A DNA stretch of 64,000 nucleotides from Diphasiastrum complanatum (GCA_029204225.1 CM055110.1:18223501-18287500); one strand, 5' to 3'. Counted from the first letter of the stretch, positions 11,641 to 24,850 are shown. A program made the numbers and translations. Notes: generated by a model from the letters alone, not told the origin.

Positions 11641-12520
11641 TCGAACCTGCGAATAGTCACTTAATAATGTTTGTCGATGTTGTTGTCAACTCATTTGTTA
11701 ACTATTCTTGTGTATTTCTCTAGACTGCGTGATAAGAGTAAATCTGCAGCAATTGAATAAATGAATGGATGTAGATTAGAGTGATAAGGATAATAATCCA
11801 ACACCTGCCACCCGAGGTTGTGAAGTGGTATCACAAAGTGCATTACCCTGTCCATCATCAAGAATGTCCACAAATGGTCCATCATCAAGAGGAATTCTAT
11901 ATTGATTCCAGTTAGAGCGTTGCATAGTAATAGTGTTCTAATATTACTAGACAGTATCTTTTAATCGTAGGTCGATGGTAGATCGGAGTATTAAGTTGTG
12001 GGATGTTGTCACAAGTATTGAAGAGAGGCTTGAAGATGACATACCTGACTCCAAATGGAAAATAAAGGATGGTAAAGCTTTCGTGCTAATCATTCTCAAT
12101 ATATCATATACTTGGACGGACAAGTATCTAAAGCTAAAACTTCCAAAGAAGTATGCGACATCTTGAGTGCACTGTATTATGTGAGGAACGTGACTTCCAA
12201 GTTGCATCTTAAAAGGAAATTTTTCTCAATAGTGATTCTCTGTAGAATCACATAAACCAGTTCAAGAATCTCTTGCAGCAGATGGTAGTTGTCGAATCAA
12301 GCTAAGTTTGAAGATCAAGGCATTCATAGAAGAGATTGAAGGGGAAAAGGGAGGGGGGGTTTGGGGAGGTGAATTATTATACTTATCACTCTAATCCAAT
12401 TTTTAATCTACATCCATTCTATCCAATTGTTGTATATTTACTCATGTTATCGCACAATTTACAGAAATACACAAGAAATTAGTGAACATGTGAGTCAACA
12501 AAGATTATCGAAGGTTCAAC
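11641..12520. repeat. Inverted repeat arms (11641-11799 and 12371-12520) around a gag relic
   Basis: The left arm and the reverse complement of the right arm share blocks such as TTCTTGTGTATTTCT, GAATGGATGTAGATTA and GAGTGATAAG in the same order. A degenerate primer-site-like TGGTATCACAAAG follows the left arm near 11828, and a purine-rich tract (about 12337-12370) precedes the right arm. LTRs should be direct, so this is either two opposed LTR ends or an LTR with long internal inverted ends. Confidence 0.6.
11970..12335 (+). pseudogene. Copia gag (UBN2-type) relic
   Basis: One frame gives LWDVVTSIEERLEDD, then DSKWKIKDGKAFVLIILNIS, and a later frame gives LYYVRNVTSKLHLKRKFFS and a segment QFKNLLQQM. 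This order matches the UBN2-type gag of Ty1/copia elements, in which the LWDVV block precedes the region of helices before the zinc knuckle. Frameshifts break it, and no zinc knuckle or protease follows before the inverted arm at 12371. Non-functional. Confidence 0.65.
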
Positions 12521-13508
<988 letters not shown>

Positions 13509-13729
13509 TGTGTGTGTGATCATTTCCAATCATCACTAAATGGCTGTTGCACCACAGATGGTGCAGTGGTGCAAATTCGCTGAAGATGGGACTAAAAAAG
13601 AACAAAAAATGGTAAAAATCTTTCAATAAACTAGATGGGAGCGTCGATCATTCCCATGAGAATTACCGTTACCTACTAGGTTTTAAGGTTTATATTTAGT
13701 TATCATCCTATCATCTGGTTGGACTTTCT

Positions 13730-13860
13730 TCCTTCCTCCCTCGTTCCTTCCTTCCCAGACCGTGTCTTGGTATATAAAAGAAAGCAAAGAGCGCATGCAT
13801 ATGAAGCCTACGGCCGCACAACACAAGCAACACGAAAGCAAGGAAAGCCTTACATAGCAA
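13730..13860 (+). promoter_or_regulatory. Promoter-like segment: pyrimidine patch and TATA box
   Basis: A pyrimidine-rich patch (about 13728-13757, repeated TTCCTTCC) is followed by TATATAAAAG at 13771-13780. Plant core promoters often combine these. No recognisable coding region follows, so it may be an orphaned promoter or part of an LTR. Confidence 0.4.
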
Positions 13861-14267
13861 GAGAGAGATACACAGTCAAGATCTAAATATGTTTGCAGCT
13901 TGCAATATGAAACTTAATGAACATTCTCTTAACCAATGAAGTAATGCCACGTCATGTCCGCTATCACTGCTCACGACTGCTACGGATGTGTAAACCAATA
14001 GCTATATGATTGAGTATGATTTGTCAAGCCTTAGGTAATGAAGTAGATTATTGAACAATACAATATTTGTTACAAAAGTTAAAGGAAGTCTCAAGGAAGA
14101 GAATGCCTTGCATCATGGTTACTTCTTGATATAATGGCAAGTCCTCTCATCTCGCCACTACCATTGGGAGACAAAAGAAAAAGAGCCATTATATCCTTAT
14201 CATGCATAATGTGTGTCATAAAAATCTTTAAAAAATTAAGAACATACTTTTAAAGATTTCGCCAATG

Positions 14268-14460
14268 ATTCCATCCATAAGAACTACGTAGTTTCAAAAT
14301 TACATCCATGAGACCTATGTATTTTCAAGATTTCATCCATGAGGGTTGAGTAATTCTCAACCCTCATGATTCCATCTCTGAGAGGTATGTATTCAAAAAA
14401 TTCTATCCATGAAGGCCTATGCATTATCAAGATTCCATCCATGAAAACTATGTATATTAA
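14268..14460. repeat. Degenerate tandem repeat, about 35-40 bp unit
   Basis: Five or six copies of a unit like ATTCCATCCATGAGAACTAT plus GTATTTTCAAG are readable. One unit is interrupted by a short inverted copy of GGGTTGAG (GAGGGTTGAG and CTCAACCCTC, 14341-14366). Confidence 0.8.
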
Positions 14461-14690
14461 GTGCTGATAATCACAACCAATCAAATTTGGAGAAAAAAAA
14501 TAAGGTCTTATAATTATGCGACCCAATGTGATGGTAGTCTCAAAATTGAATCTAGATTATTGATTCATGTAAGATTTGAGTAGATACACTTATAGCTATT
14601 AAAAGAATACATTATGATGTTACTTTGTTTACATGCTATAATTAGAATTATTATGCTTACTAATAGATTCCTTGTAACATTAAAAACTTT

Positions 14691-14735
14691 CAAGGGGGAA
14701 GTCCCCCTTGGGCCACGGCCCCTTTCGAGAGGGCC
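14691..14735. repeat. Pair of GC-rich hairpins
   Basis: CAAGGGGG and CCCCCTTG (14691-14710) form a perfect 8-bp stem with a 4-base loop. GGCCC and GGGCC (14717-14735) form a second stem. They stand out in AT-rich surroundings. No T-run follows closely, so I do not call a terminator. Confidence 0.6.
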
Positions 14736-15149
14736 TAAGGGAAGGAGCCCAAAAAAATCAGATAAAAAATATTGGTTGTATGATTATGAAAAGGCCATTA
14801 AGAGTCCTTACTGAGAAGAATTAACTTGTCTAAATTTTTTGGGAGTCCATATCAGGTAGAATGTCATGTGCTCAATGCATTTCATCATCATAGGGGGCTT
14901 TGTGTTCCATATCTTGGGAGCTTTGTGTTCCATATCATGGTTTTAATGAGAGACTTCATGTTCCAATTTTTCTGCATCCATCTATGTGTCTATAACTTAA
15001 TGCAAATTGTAAATATTAAACAATTATGATGCTAGTGCAACTAGGTGGTCACTAAAAGATTAAATAGCATGCTAATGGTATAGGATGATCTTTGGGAAAG
15101 AGAAGAAAAAATAGTTTCAACAATAAAAAAACTCCTCAAGGTCAGCAAC

Positions 15150-16380
15150 AACAACATACGATAGTAGTAATTGGATAGAAGAGTGCTTGACTACTAGGTT
15201 GAATGTTTTGAAATAGTCGATATTGGAAATCTAAGAAATTACCCTTGCCACTAGTCGAGCCTTCCTTCTGTCGATATTGCCATCTACTTTGCACTTGATC
15301 TCGAAGATAGTCCAAGTGTTTTTCTTGATCAATGAATTGTATTCTTTTTCCATAGCTCCTTCCAGAGATCTAATTCAGCTTGTGATAATGCTTCTTCAAC
15401 TATGGTTGTCTCTTGTGACAGATAGTAAGCATATTCATCAGTGAATTGAATAGGCTGAGTTTGAATCCTTTTCAACCTTATGGGAGGTGTTTTTAAGTGA
15501 AATTCGATTCTGTGTTGGTTGCTCCCGAGTTGCAGCTTCTTGATCTTCTTCTGAATCTAACTGTATAGTCTAACTGCTCAAAGGTGTCGAAATTTTAATT
15601 CGATATTCATTAGTGTTTGGGACATGAACAACAATTTTTTTCTGGTGTCCTTCAGGACATGAGAGTAGGCGGCGCATCCATAAATGCTTTAATGAAGATT
15701 TGGATCAATCCAAACTTTATAAGGAGTTTTGTTGTTCTATTAACCTTTAGTTATACATCAATTTTGCAAGTAGGCTGCTGTCAAAACAGCATGTCACTAA
15801 AAGGATTTAGGCAAAGACACATGAGTGATCATGCATTTGGTAGATTTGACTAAGGTCCTGTTCTTTCTCTCTACAAGTCTATTGGAATGAGAAAATAGGA
15901 AGCAACATATTGATGTTCGATACCATTTGTCAAACAATACTCTTTGAACGCATTTGATATATATTCACCGCCATTGTCGGTTCTTAAAGCTTTTATCTTT
16001 CTTCCTGTCTACAGCTCAACCTGCTCTTCATAAATTTTGAAAAAATGGAAAGCTTCATATTTGTGCTTAAAAATATATACAACAACTCTTCTCGAATAAT
16101 CATCAATGAATGTAATAAAGAATTTAGCACCAAGAAATGATGGTGTCTACATTGGGCCACATTTATCTGAATGGATTATGTCTAAGAGATTTCTAGATAC
16201 ATGTTCTTGATTCGACTTAAAAGGCCTTCTAGTCTACTTTCCTATGATACAACTTGGCAGACCGGAGGGTCGATAGTTCAATAATCAAAATCAAGAAATA
16301 AAGAATGCTTAGACATATTTGCAATAAAATTATACATGATTCAGGTGCCCAAGTCTATAATGCCAAATTAATTCTTTATT
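15150..16380 (-). pseudogene. Copia pol relic: pre-integrase, integrase, start of RT
   Basis: Reading right to left on the - strand: a gag-pre-integrase motif WHYRLGHLNH near 16345-16375; the integrase core with KALRTDNGGEYISNAFKEYC near 15925-15990, followed by a decayed E-R-K-N-R-T-L block and a LPKSF segment near 15850; then RT start with KARLVA near 15250 and VVKHSSIQLLLSY near 15170. The order GAG-INT-RT is diagnostic of Ty1/copia. Stops and frameshifts occur throughout, and the catalytic half of RT and RNase H are missing to the left. A + strand copia relic starts about 850 bp to the right but is a separate piece. Confidence 0.8.
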
Positions 16381-16582
16381 AATCAAAATTGAGCTACTTA
16401 AAGCACGATTAGACGCAGAATAATAATGAGTAAGGCGATAAAGATATCCTTGTCTGCTCTCTGACTCCTTTTCGGTTCTATCTTATGTTCTACCACAGAA
16501 CATTGATTGTCTTTTGGCAGACAGTTAGCTATCCCTTACGGGGAGCTAGCTGAATTCAGTAACTGCAGGACGGTTGGTGGGT

Positions 16583-17224
<642 letters not shown>

Positions 17225-18650
17225 GGTTAGAGATAAATTTTTTTTAGCATTGCTTCCTGGTAGGCAATCAACATATATCAAGAATCAACAAAGATTTATT
17301 GTGGTCCATCACTGCCTAAAAGGATATCTGCTGATCTAAGAAAGAAGCTGGACGACACAAGCAAAAAATCGATTTTCATTGGCTATTCCCCAGATCACAA
17401 GGCATTCAAGCTCTACAATATGGACACCCAGAAGGCATACACCAATAGAGATGTCATTTTTGTGAAAGATCGATTTATCAACCACAAGGGGAAAGCTCGA
17501 GAAATTTTCGATCCAAGTATTGAAGAAATCTCCCATCCATGTATCGAAAATAGCTCTGGGATCGAAAAACAAAAAATCGATACTGACTCAAAAAATGAGA
17601 CAAAATCTCAACGAATCCAATCACATCAGAGGATCAAAGTTCAGCCTAGAAGATTGAACTGATCCAAAAAATCTCCATCCCGATTTATGGATGATCCAGT
17701 TTGCTACATTGTACAGGAACCAAACACGGTTTCAGAGGCAATGTCAACACCTAATGTTGATCAGTGGAAAGCTGCAATGGACATAGAATTCGATTCTTTG
17801 ATTGAGAATCAAACGTGGAGTGTACCTGAGCTGCCAAATGATCGAAATTCCAAACAAATGGATATTCAAAGCGAAGTTTGATGATGAAGGAAGATTAAAT
17901 CAATAGAAGGCCAGGCTAGTCGCCAAAGGCTTTTCCCAGATTCCAGATCTGGATTATTCTGAGACCTTCAGTCCTATTGTCAAACATGCTTCAATTCGAT
18001 TACTTCTTTCCTATGCAGCCGTAGCAAATCTTGAAGTCCACCAAATGGATGTCCAAATTGCTTTCCTCAATGGGACTATCGAAGAGAAAATCTATATGTT
18101 GTTATCAGAGGGATACGAACTGAAGGGTAAAGAGCACCTAGTGAGCAAAATCCACAAGGCTCTATATGGTCTGAAATAGTCACCAAGAGCCTAGTTTTAG
18201 AAAATCAACACATTTCTAGTCGAGAATGGTTTTATTCCAAACTCGACATACTCAAATTGTTTATTTCAAGTCTGTATGGAATTTCTTTATTATCATCACT
18301 CTTTATGTAGATGATACATTATTATTCAGTAACAATCTAAATTTGATGAAGGATATGAAATGCATGCTAGCAAAAGAGTACAAAATGACGAATATGGGTC
18401 CAACCCATTATTGTCTTGAAATTCAGATTTTTCGAATTTGATCCAGCAGACAGATTTTCATCAGTCAACAACGATATTTCACCAACGTGCTGGACGTATA
18501 TGGCATGACCAACTGCAAATCGAGTCACTTTCCACTCGACCTTGGATTGAAGCTGTCAAAGGAACAATCTCCTCAAATAGAGACAAAAAAGGAGGAAATA
18601 AAACAATATCAGTTTCACTCCATCATCATCTCACTAATGTATGCAATGAT
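17225..18650 (+). pseudogene. Copia pol relic (+ strand), cut by a nested insertion
   Basis: From 17330 the frame gives LRKKLDDTSKKSIFIGYSP, the C-terminal integrase-to-RT linker of Ty1/copia. RT follows: EFDSLIENQTWSVPELP near 17790, [13 protein letters not shown] near 17910, [17 protein letters not shown] near 17970, and [20 protein letters not shown] near 18040. Later RT segments (a YVDD-type region near 18305, then LKLSKEQSPQ) need several frame changes and contain stops. The sequence stops abruptly at 18650, within the segment that normally reads SLMYAM-x-x-RPD, because a - strand copia LTR begins at 18651. It closely resembles the relic at 62308-64000. Confidence 0.85.
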
Positions 18651-19386
18651 TGTTGATTTCACACGTGTGAATTGTCCACTACATGTACTTATGATCTCCT
18701 AAGGTGTGTAGATGCACCAAGATCAAGACTAGATTGAGATTCAAGATCAATCTTAGATCCTATGGCAAAAACACACTACTACATGCATTCAATCACTTCC
18801 AACTCTCACTCACACGTGTGGAAAGTATTAAAAAAATATTCTAAGTAGAAACAAACTGCTCTCCTCGAGTAGAGAGAGAAAAACCATCATGAACTCTCGG
18901 GTAGAGAGAGAAAGCTAGAAATCCAATAACACTCAAAATTCACATAATCACCAAATCAATTAGCTTCAAAATGAGGAGTACAATGATACTAGTAGATCCA
19001 CGAGCTACCACTATGCTTAACTATGATTGGACCACATTTTGTCACCTCTTAATCCTATTGGACCATTGATCCATGCACCTCTTAATTCTATTGGACTATA
19101 TTCAAGCACACCTCAAATTCCTATTGGACCTCACATGGTTCCACCTCTAAATCCTATTGGACCTCTTAGAATTCATCAAACAAAAGCATTACACTTGTCT
19201 ACACTCTAATTGGCACGAGTTTAGCCTCTTACTCTATTTTGGCTTAATAGTGGCATTACAAGTGGAAATGCATAATTTGCCATCTATGCCAAATTTGTTC
19301 CTATCAACATCCTACACCTAGATGCTTGATGTAAAAAACATAAGACCCCTATATCTAACATAGATAATCTTTTTCAATTCTTCACA
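18651..19386 (-). repeat. Copia 3' LTR (- strand), nested in the + strand copia
   Basis: Reads on the - strand from TGTGAAGAATTG at 19386 to GAAATCAACA at 18651 (736 bp). The purine tract AGGAGGAG lies just outside, at 19387-19394, which marks this as the 3' LTR. It is closely similar to 9799-10625 but lacks about 90 bp near its start. Contains CACACGTGTG at 18660 and 18811. Confidence 0.9.
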
Positions 19387-20280
19387 CTCCTCCTAAAAAT
19401 TATCTATGAAGATTTGAGCATTGATCTTGATATAACTCCAAGATTAGATCTATGCTTGATGAAAGCACTTTTGCTCAAAGGCTTGGTGAGTAGATCGGCA
19501 ATACAAGAGGACAAGTTGACATGCTCCAAATAGATTTCTCCTCCAATAAGCTTTTCTCTCACAAAATGGTGTGCCACTTCTATGTGCTTGCTTCTTGCAT
19601 GAAATATGGGATTATTGGCAAGAGCTTGGGCCGAGATGTTATCACACTTGATCATTGGTAGATCATCTTCCTTGATGCACTTTAGCTCCATTAATAACCT
19701 CTTGATCCAAAGCACCTCTTTGGTAGTTGTAGTGAGTGCTTTGTACTCGGCCTCACATGAAGAGAGAGATATAGTATCTTGCTTTTTGGAAAGCCAAGAT
19801 ATTAGATTGCCTCCAAGAAAGATAGTGTATGCACTAATAGACTTTCAATCCATCTTGTCACTTGCAAAGTCCGAATCCGAGTAGCCAACAATGGATAGAT
19901 CTTCACTTTTATAGAGTAGACCATAATCACAAGATGAAGATACATATCTTAGAATCCTCTTGGCTATCTTCCAATGATGGATCTTAGGATCTTGCATAAA
20001 TTGACTCAATTTGTGCACACAAAAACTTAGATCGGGCCTAGTAATGGTAAGCCAAATCAAGGAGCCTACAAGACTCCTAAAAAGTGTGATGTCCTCAAAG
20101 GATCTTTCATCACCTTTATTAGGATCTTTTACAATTTGCTCCATTGGAGTATCTATGCTCTTAGAATTTTCCATATGGAATTTTTTCAACATAGACTGAG
20201 CATATCTAGATTGACATATAAAGACATAATGGTAAGCCAAATCAAGGAGCCTACAAGACATCTCATCCATTATGCCCGTT
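19387..20280 (-). pseudogene. Copia RT end and RNase H of the nested element
   Basis: RT C-terminal region (20270 down to about 19845) includes SRYAQSMLKKFHMENSKSID, RSLVGSLIWLTITRPDLSF and GYSDSDFASDKMD, which carries the first RNase H aspartate. RNase H continues (19715-19404) with NPIFHARSKHIEVAHHFVRE and ADLLTKPLS, directly followed by the polypurine tract and LTR. Between 19845 and 19715 the frame is broken. Upstream of 20280 the element is truncated: no integrase, gag or 5' LTR is found, and a 28-bp piece of RT (20048-20075) is repeated at 20231-20258, suggesting a rearranged end. Confidence 0.85.
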
Positions 20281-20607
20281 GCATATCCATATTACTAGAT
20301 TAATTATTGAAGAGCATGTGGGATGAGTCAATGTGCTAGGATCTTGAGGATACAATGATTTGCTAGTCCACAAATCTAAGTTCTTTTTTCCTTCTGCCCT
20401 ATAACGGGAACGATCAGCAGCAGGTATTGGAACTCCTTTGTCTCCTCGTCTCTGTATGGGTGCCAAATCATTAGGAATATCCAAATGTAGATGATACACT
20501 GTCGTCATCAGATAAAGCAAGACAAAATAAAATAGTACAAAACAAAACAAAGTACTTATCTTAAATTATATTAGTATACTTTGTCCCTCATATTTTCAGT
20601 CAGATGT
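20281..20607. other. Short unassigned spacer
   Basis: A 95-codon - strand frame (20263-20550) has no recognisable motif. The last five bases, 20603-20607, are the left target duplication GATGT of the gypsy element. Confidence 0.4.
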
Positions 20608-21429
20608 TGTTGGAAGTATTTCTAGTGTGTGCGGTGGCTAGATCTACTTACAGGTGTAGTATAGGGATGTAGAGATTCGTCCACCTTTTAAGTTTCTACC
20701 AAGGTTCAAACAGAAATGTGAAACTAAGAAGTAATGACGGAAGCACTAAGGCTTACCCAACTAGTGCTCAAAACGGAAATGAAACTATCTAAGGTGACAA
20801 AATACAAACCCTTGCTAAGGCTTACCCAACTAGCAAGGTGTCTAATCTAAATTCTACTTAACACCCAAAGGGTAATAAAATAATATTGCGGCTAATATTA
20901 AGCAAATAAGTAATAAAGAACATGCCACAATAAACCGATGAAAAGGAGGCAAGAGGAGGCCCGAGCACCTTCCCTCAAGCTATGCACCTTTCCAAAGGGA
21001 ACACAAATGACATAGAATGATAATTCTCCAAAATAGAGAGCAAGATAGCTTAATCTCAAAAGTGTTGGTTATAATGCAAATACCTCTCCTTTTATGGCAA
21101 GGAGGGTCTTCCATAAGTGTCTACTAACTTATGGGACTAATCTGTTTCTAGCTTTTCAAGAACTTCTAACTTAGGATTTAGAACTTCAAATTTCTTTACT
21201 TAGAAAAACTTAAGATAAAATATTTCTAGTCTTAAGTTTCCTAAGTCTAAGTTCTAAATCTAAGTTTAAGCTATTTTATTATTATTTAAGCTTCTACTCA
21301 TGGACTTACAAAACACATGCCATGGCTTGAAGTTTATTGACAGATACTCATACGTGGTCTTACAAAACACATGCCACGGAGTTTTATTATTATTATTTTA
21401 TTTTATCTGTGTTAGCACAGTTGCTAACA
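20608..21429 (-). repeat. Gypsy 3' LTR (left)
   Basis: Begins TGTTAGCAACTG on the - strand at 21429 and ends CTTCCAACA at 20608. A TATA-like CATAAAAGG lies near 21090-21100 on the - strand. Confidence 0.95.
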
Positions 21430-21765
21430 TTATCCCCCTCTTTATTGGATTGGTGGTCCCACACCAATCGACGCCTTTTCGTCCTGGATCTTTTGTGCTT
21501 CTTGGAGGCGAGACTGTTGCTGTCGGGAGTGGTAGATTGTCATGCCGATGCCCTCCATCATTTGCCACCATAATTTGTTGAGGAAGGGCATGGGTTTGTA
21601 GTAATGGAGCATACACTGGAGAAAGTTATGGGTTTTCCATAGCTCCACCATATCAATGTGCAGGGCGGAAGTGAGTGCAGCGCGTTAATAGAGCCTTGCA
21701 ACGTTGATACGGTCGTCTTGCATCCGCAAGGGTTTATTGATGTCAAGGGCGATTGGGAATAACCC

Positions 21766-23054
21766 TCAATCCCAAAAACCTCTGAGTTCTGCCAGAAATG
21801 CCACCAGGCCACAATTATCCGCAAAGTATCTAACGTCACGATCAGGATTGCCATGGTGCTTCTGGTAGAATACTCGGCAGTTGGTGACCATGTCTTTGGC
21901 TAAGTTGCCGGTATCCACGCCTGTGAGCTTAGGCCAAAAGATTCTGTTCTTGAACTTGGTGGCAAAAAACGGTGGGGGTGGTGGTGGGAATGTGAGAGCA
22001 AGTGATGGTGAGGAGATTGCCTGTGTGGACGGAATTACGCCCATAGGATCAGAGCCGGAAGTGCTTGCCATTCCAGAGCTGCCTGTTGCTGCTGCTACTG
22101 CTTGTCGGCATTGTTGGGCCTGAGGAAGTAAGGCCGCCTGCTGCTCTAGGACCTCCTTTGGAACCTGAGATGGTTTAAGGATCCCTCCGAATTCAGCATA
22201 TTCTACTCCGATGTCACTGGATAGAATGTCATGCGGGACATATGCTTTTGTGCTGACCGCCTTCCCTTTCTGCTTCTTAGTAGGTGGGGCTGGTGAGACT
22301 GGTTCTGCTGTCGGTTGGGGGGTGGCTCGCTTTTTTGTGCTTGGATAAACAACATCCAGCTCCTTGATGGCAACAGTCGCCTTAGACCCCAATTGCTTGG
22401 TGACCAACATGTGGAGGAGATACCCACATTTGGTAGTTGATTTGCGGGCTTTCAGAGCTCCGCACAACTTCTTCGCTAGCTTCTCAGCCCACTTATAATA
22501 ATTGTGAGTGGGATCGTCCATGGTGAGGGTCAGAGAGAAGAGATCGCTCGGTGGGATGCGATCCATCTTGGTGGTATGTACTGCGACCATGGTGACGAGG
22601 ATCTCTTAGGCGGCCCATAGATGGGGATCCGTGATGATACGAATAGCGATCACGTCGTTGGTTTGGGCAATGGTTTTGTCGTCGTCTGTCAGAAACTTGG
22701 TAAAGTACTTGGCATCATAGCTGGTGCCCTTTCCATGGATCGTCTCTCCGAGATTAGGAAAGGCGATGCTCTGAAGATCCCAAGGAGAGACGTTGATAAT
22801 AGTATAACTACCACTCTTGGATGTAATCCGAAAAGTTTGGAACTCATCCAAATAGGTCGAGTAGGCTGCTCGGATGAGGCTCTTGCTCTGCTGGTCTCGG
22901 AAAAGTGTCAGATCAATCCAAGGTTTGTGAGGATATCCTTGGCCAGCGTGAGCTGCTCGGCGTAATTCTTAAGATAGATCATGACTATATCCCCTGAATA
23001 AGGACGAGGGGGTTTACGGCGATGCAAGCTCAGCGAGGAATCATGGGAAGCCAT
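21766..23054 (-). pseudogene. Extra ORF between integrase and 3' LTR of the gypsy element
   Basis: A frame starts at ATG 23054 (MASHDSSLSLHRRKPPRP), shifts once near 22925, and continues to TGA 21766-21768 with one in-frame TAG near 22608; about 430 codons. It is in the sense orientation of the element, in the place where some plant retroelements carry an envelope-like or other third ORF. Visible: no signal peptide or membrane segment; a basic patch STKKRA and PPTKKQKGK that resembles nuclear localisation signals; Gln/Ala-rich and Ser-rich linkers; a run of six prolines followed by FFATKFKNRIFWPKLTG; a C-terminal segment with conserved-looking aromatic residues. I do not recognise the family. 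It could be a plant retroelement third ORF of the putative plant transposon protein type, but I cannot confirm that. One stop and one shift in 1.3 kb suggest it was under constraint until recently. Confidence 0.7.
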
Positions 23055-23744
23055 GATAACAGTGATTTTAGATTGCTCTGAGAATTTTGAAAATTTTGAA
23101 AAAAATTTGGCATGAACTCGAGAGCAGCAATCTAAAATGAACTCGTGGAGAGAAGGTGGAGGCCTATATATAGAATTTTTTTGACAGAAATTCGCAACTT
23201 CACCCAGAAATCGTCCTCAGCCTCCACGATTTGGTAATGATGGTCGCGAATTTTGAGGCAACTTTTTGAGAGCCCACGAATTCCTATAAGTGATTTTTTT
23301 ATTGCCAAAAGAGAAAACACGTCTGATAGTGCAAAAATGTCTCTGATTAGAATTCGCGAAAATAGCAGGGAAATCGTGAGAATCAATTTGAGCTCCAGCA
23401 AATTGTCAACGAATTTTGAGAATGGATATTTGATGAAGAAAACTACCTTTTTTCTATTTTTAGACATTTTTTTATTTGAGATAGAATTTGCGGAGGTAAA
23501 AAATGAATCGTGCTCTGTGAAAAAAGGGTCAGGCGAATTCTATCTGAGTTGTTGTGAAAAATTTCGTCTGAAACTAATGACTTTTGTGGTTTTCTTAGAG
23601 AGACTGTTGGTATACTTGATAGTACCTTGATGGGTGGAACAAGAAATCACAGCAAAAATGTGGTCGAAATGGCATGCAAACAATAAAAAGGGAGAAGAGA
23701 AAAAAAGTAGAAAAGAAATAACTAATACATATCAAGCTAAAAGC
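23055..23744 (-). other. Non-coding spacer between integrase and extra ORF
   Basis: AT-rich and stop-rich. Words such as AAAAAAATTTGGC and GAATTCGCG/GAATTTGCGGAGG resemble words in the element's own 5' leader (28800-29450), which hints at an internal duplication of leader sequence, possibly supplying a second start region for the extra ORF. Confidence 0.4.
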
Positions 23745-24850
23745 AGGGTTCGTTGTACTTTCTCAGTAGACTCCGTTGACTACAGTGTCGAGGATATCGT
23801 CTTGAAGGGTTTGGAGTTGGACATATCCAGAGGCAAAGATTTTTTCTATTACGTAAGGTCCTTGGCCCGAAAATTTCAGTTTGCCTTTGAAGGCTTTGGC
23901 CTGGTATAGCAGGACCTTGTCGCCAACCTGGAAATCTCTAAGTTTCAATGATCGATCATGCCATGTTTTTTGTTGTCGTTTGTGGACTTGTTGAGCATGG
24001 ATGCTGATCCGTCGTGTTTCACATAGTTGCTCCAGATGGAATAACCTATTTGCTAGATTCTGAGGAGTATCGAGCTCAAGGTTGTAGGCTACTCGAAGGG
24101 AGAGGATATGGAATTCCACAAGCATAACGACTTCTTGTCCATATGTGAGCTGAAAGGGGGTTAAGCCTATAGCTCGCTTCGGGGTAGTGCGATAAGCTCA
24201 GAGAGCAGCATGGAGTTTGAGTTCCCAATCAGATCGGCTGGATTCAACGGTTTTGGTGAGAATTCCACATAGGATTTTATTGGTGGCATCTGTCTGGCCA
24301 TTGCAGCGTGGATAGTATGGAGAACTTTTGTGATGTACCACAAAAAATTTGAAAAGAAGATATACTATAACAGAGTTAAGGAAATGTGTACCCCTATCAC
24401 TGATAAGCTCTAGAGGACATCCGAACTGAAGTATAACCTGTTCATAGAGAAATTTGATGGTAGAACGAGCGTCAGCATTGCGAACAGCTCTTGCTTCGGC
24501 CCATTTGGTGCAGTAGTCCGTAGCTACTATGATGTAATGAGATTGTGTGTGTCGAGCAGCAGGACTAATAGGTCCAACATAATCAATTTCCCATTTCTGG
24601 AAAGCTTGATCAGTGGTTACTTGGTGTAAAGGCATGTAGTCTGTTTTTTTAAAGTGTTTTGTGCATTGGCAGACATCAAAAGCTTTAGTGTAATTGTGCA
24701 TATCCTTAAAGAGTGTTGGCCACCAAAAACTGGCTAAGAATTTTTCTTAGCAGTTGTTTCAGAAGATAAATGGCCGGCACCAATACCTTCATGACTGAGG
24801 GAAATTACAGAGGGTATTTCTCCTTCCAAAAGACATCGTCGGATAATTCC
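23745..24850 (-). pseudogene. Gypsy integrase
   Basis: The zinc-binding start is readable as SHEGIGAGHLSSET near 24790 and VCQC near 24670, giving an H-H-C-C pattern across a frameshift near 24734. The catalytic core shows the first Asp in WEIDYVGPI, the second in LISDRGTHF, and the block PYYPRCNGQTDATNK, in which the position that is normally the catalytic Glu reads Asp. The C-terminal part includes QKTWHDRSLKLRDFQVGDKV and GPYVIEKIF, then VVNG; a frameshift follows. The enzyme inserts the element's DNA into the host genome. No chromodomain motif is seen after the GPY/F-like region. A gap with a stop (24197-24126) separates the two long frames. Not functional as it stands. Confidence 0.9.

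Noticed and set aside
14691-14735. Rho-independent-style terminator
   Set aside because: The hairpin is perfect, but this is plant nuclear DNA and no T-run or upstream gene supports it.
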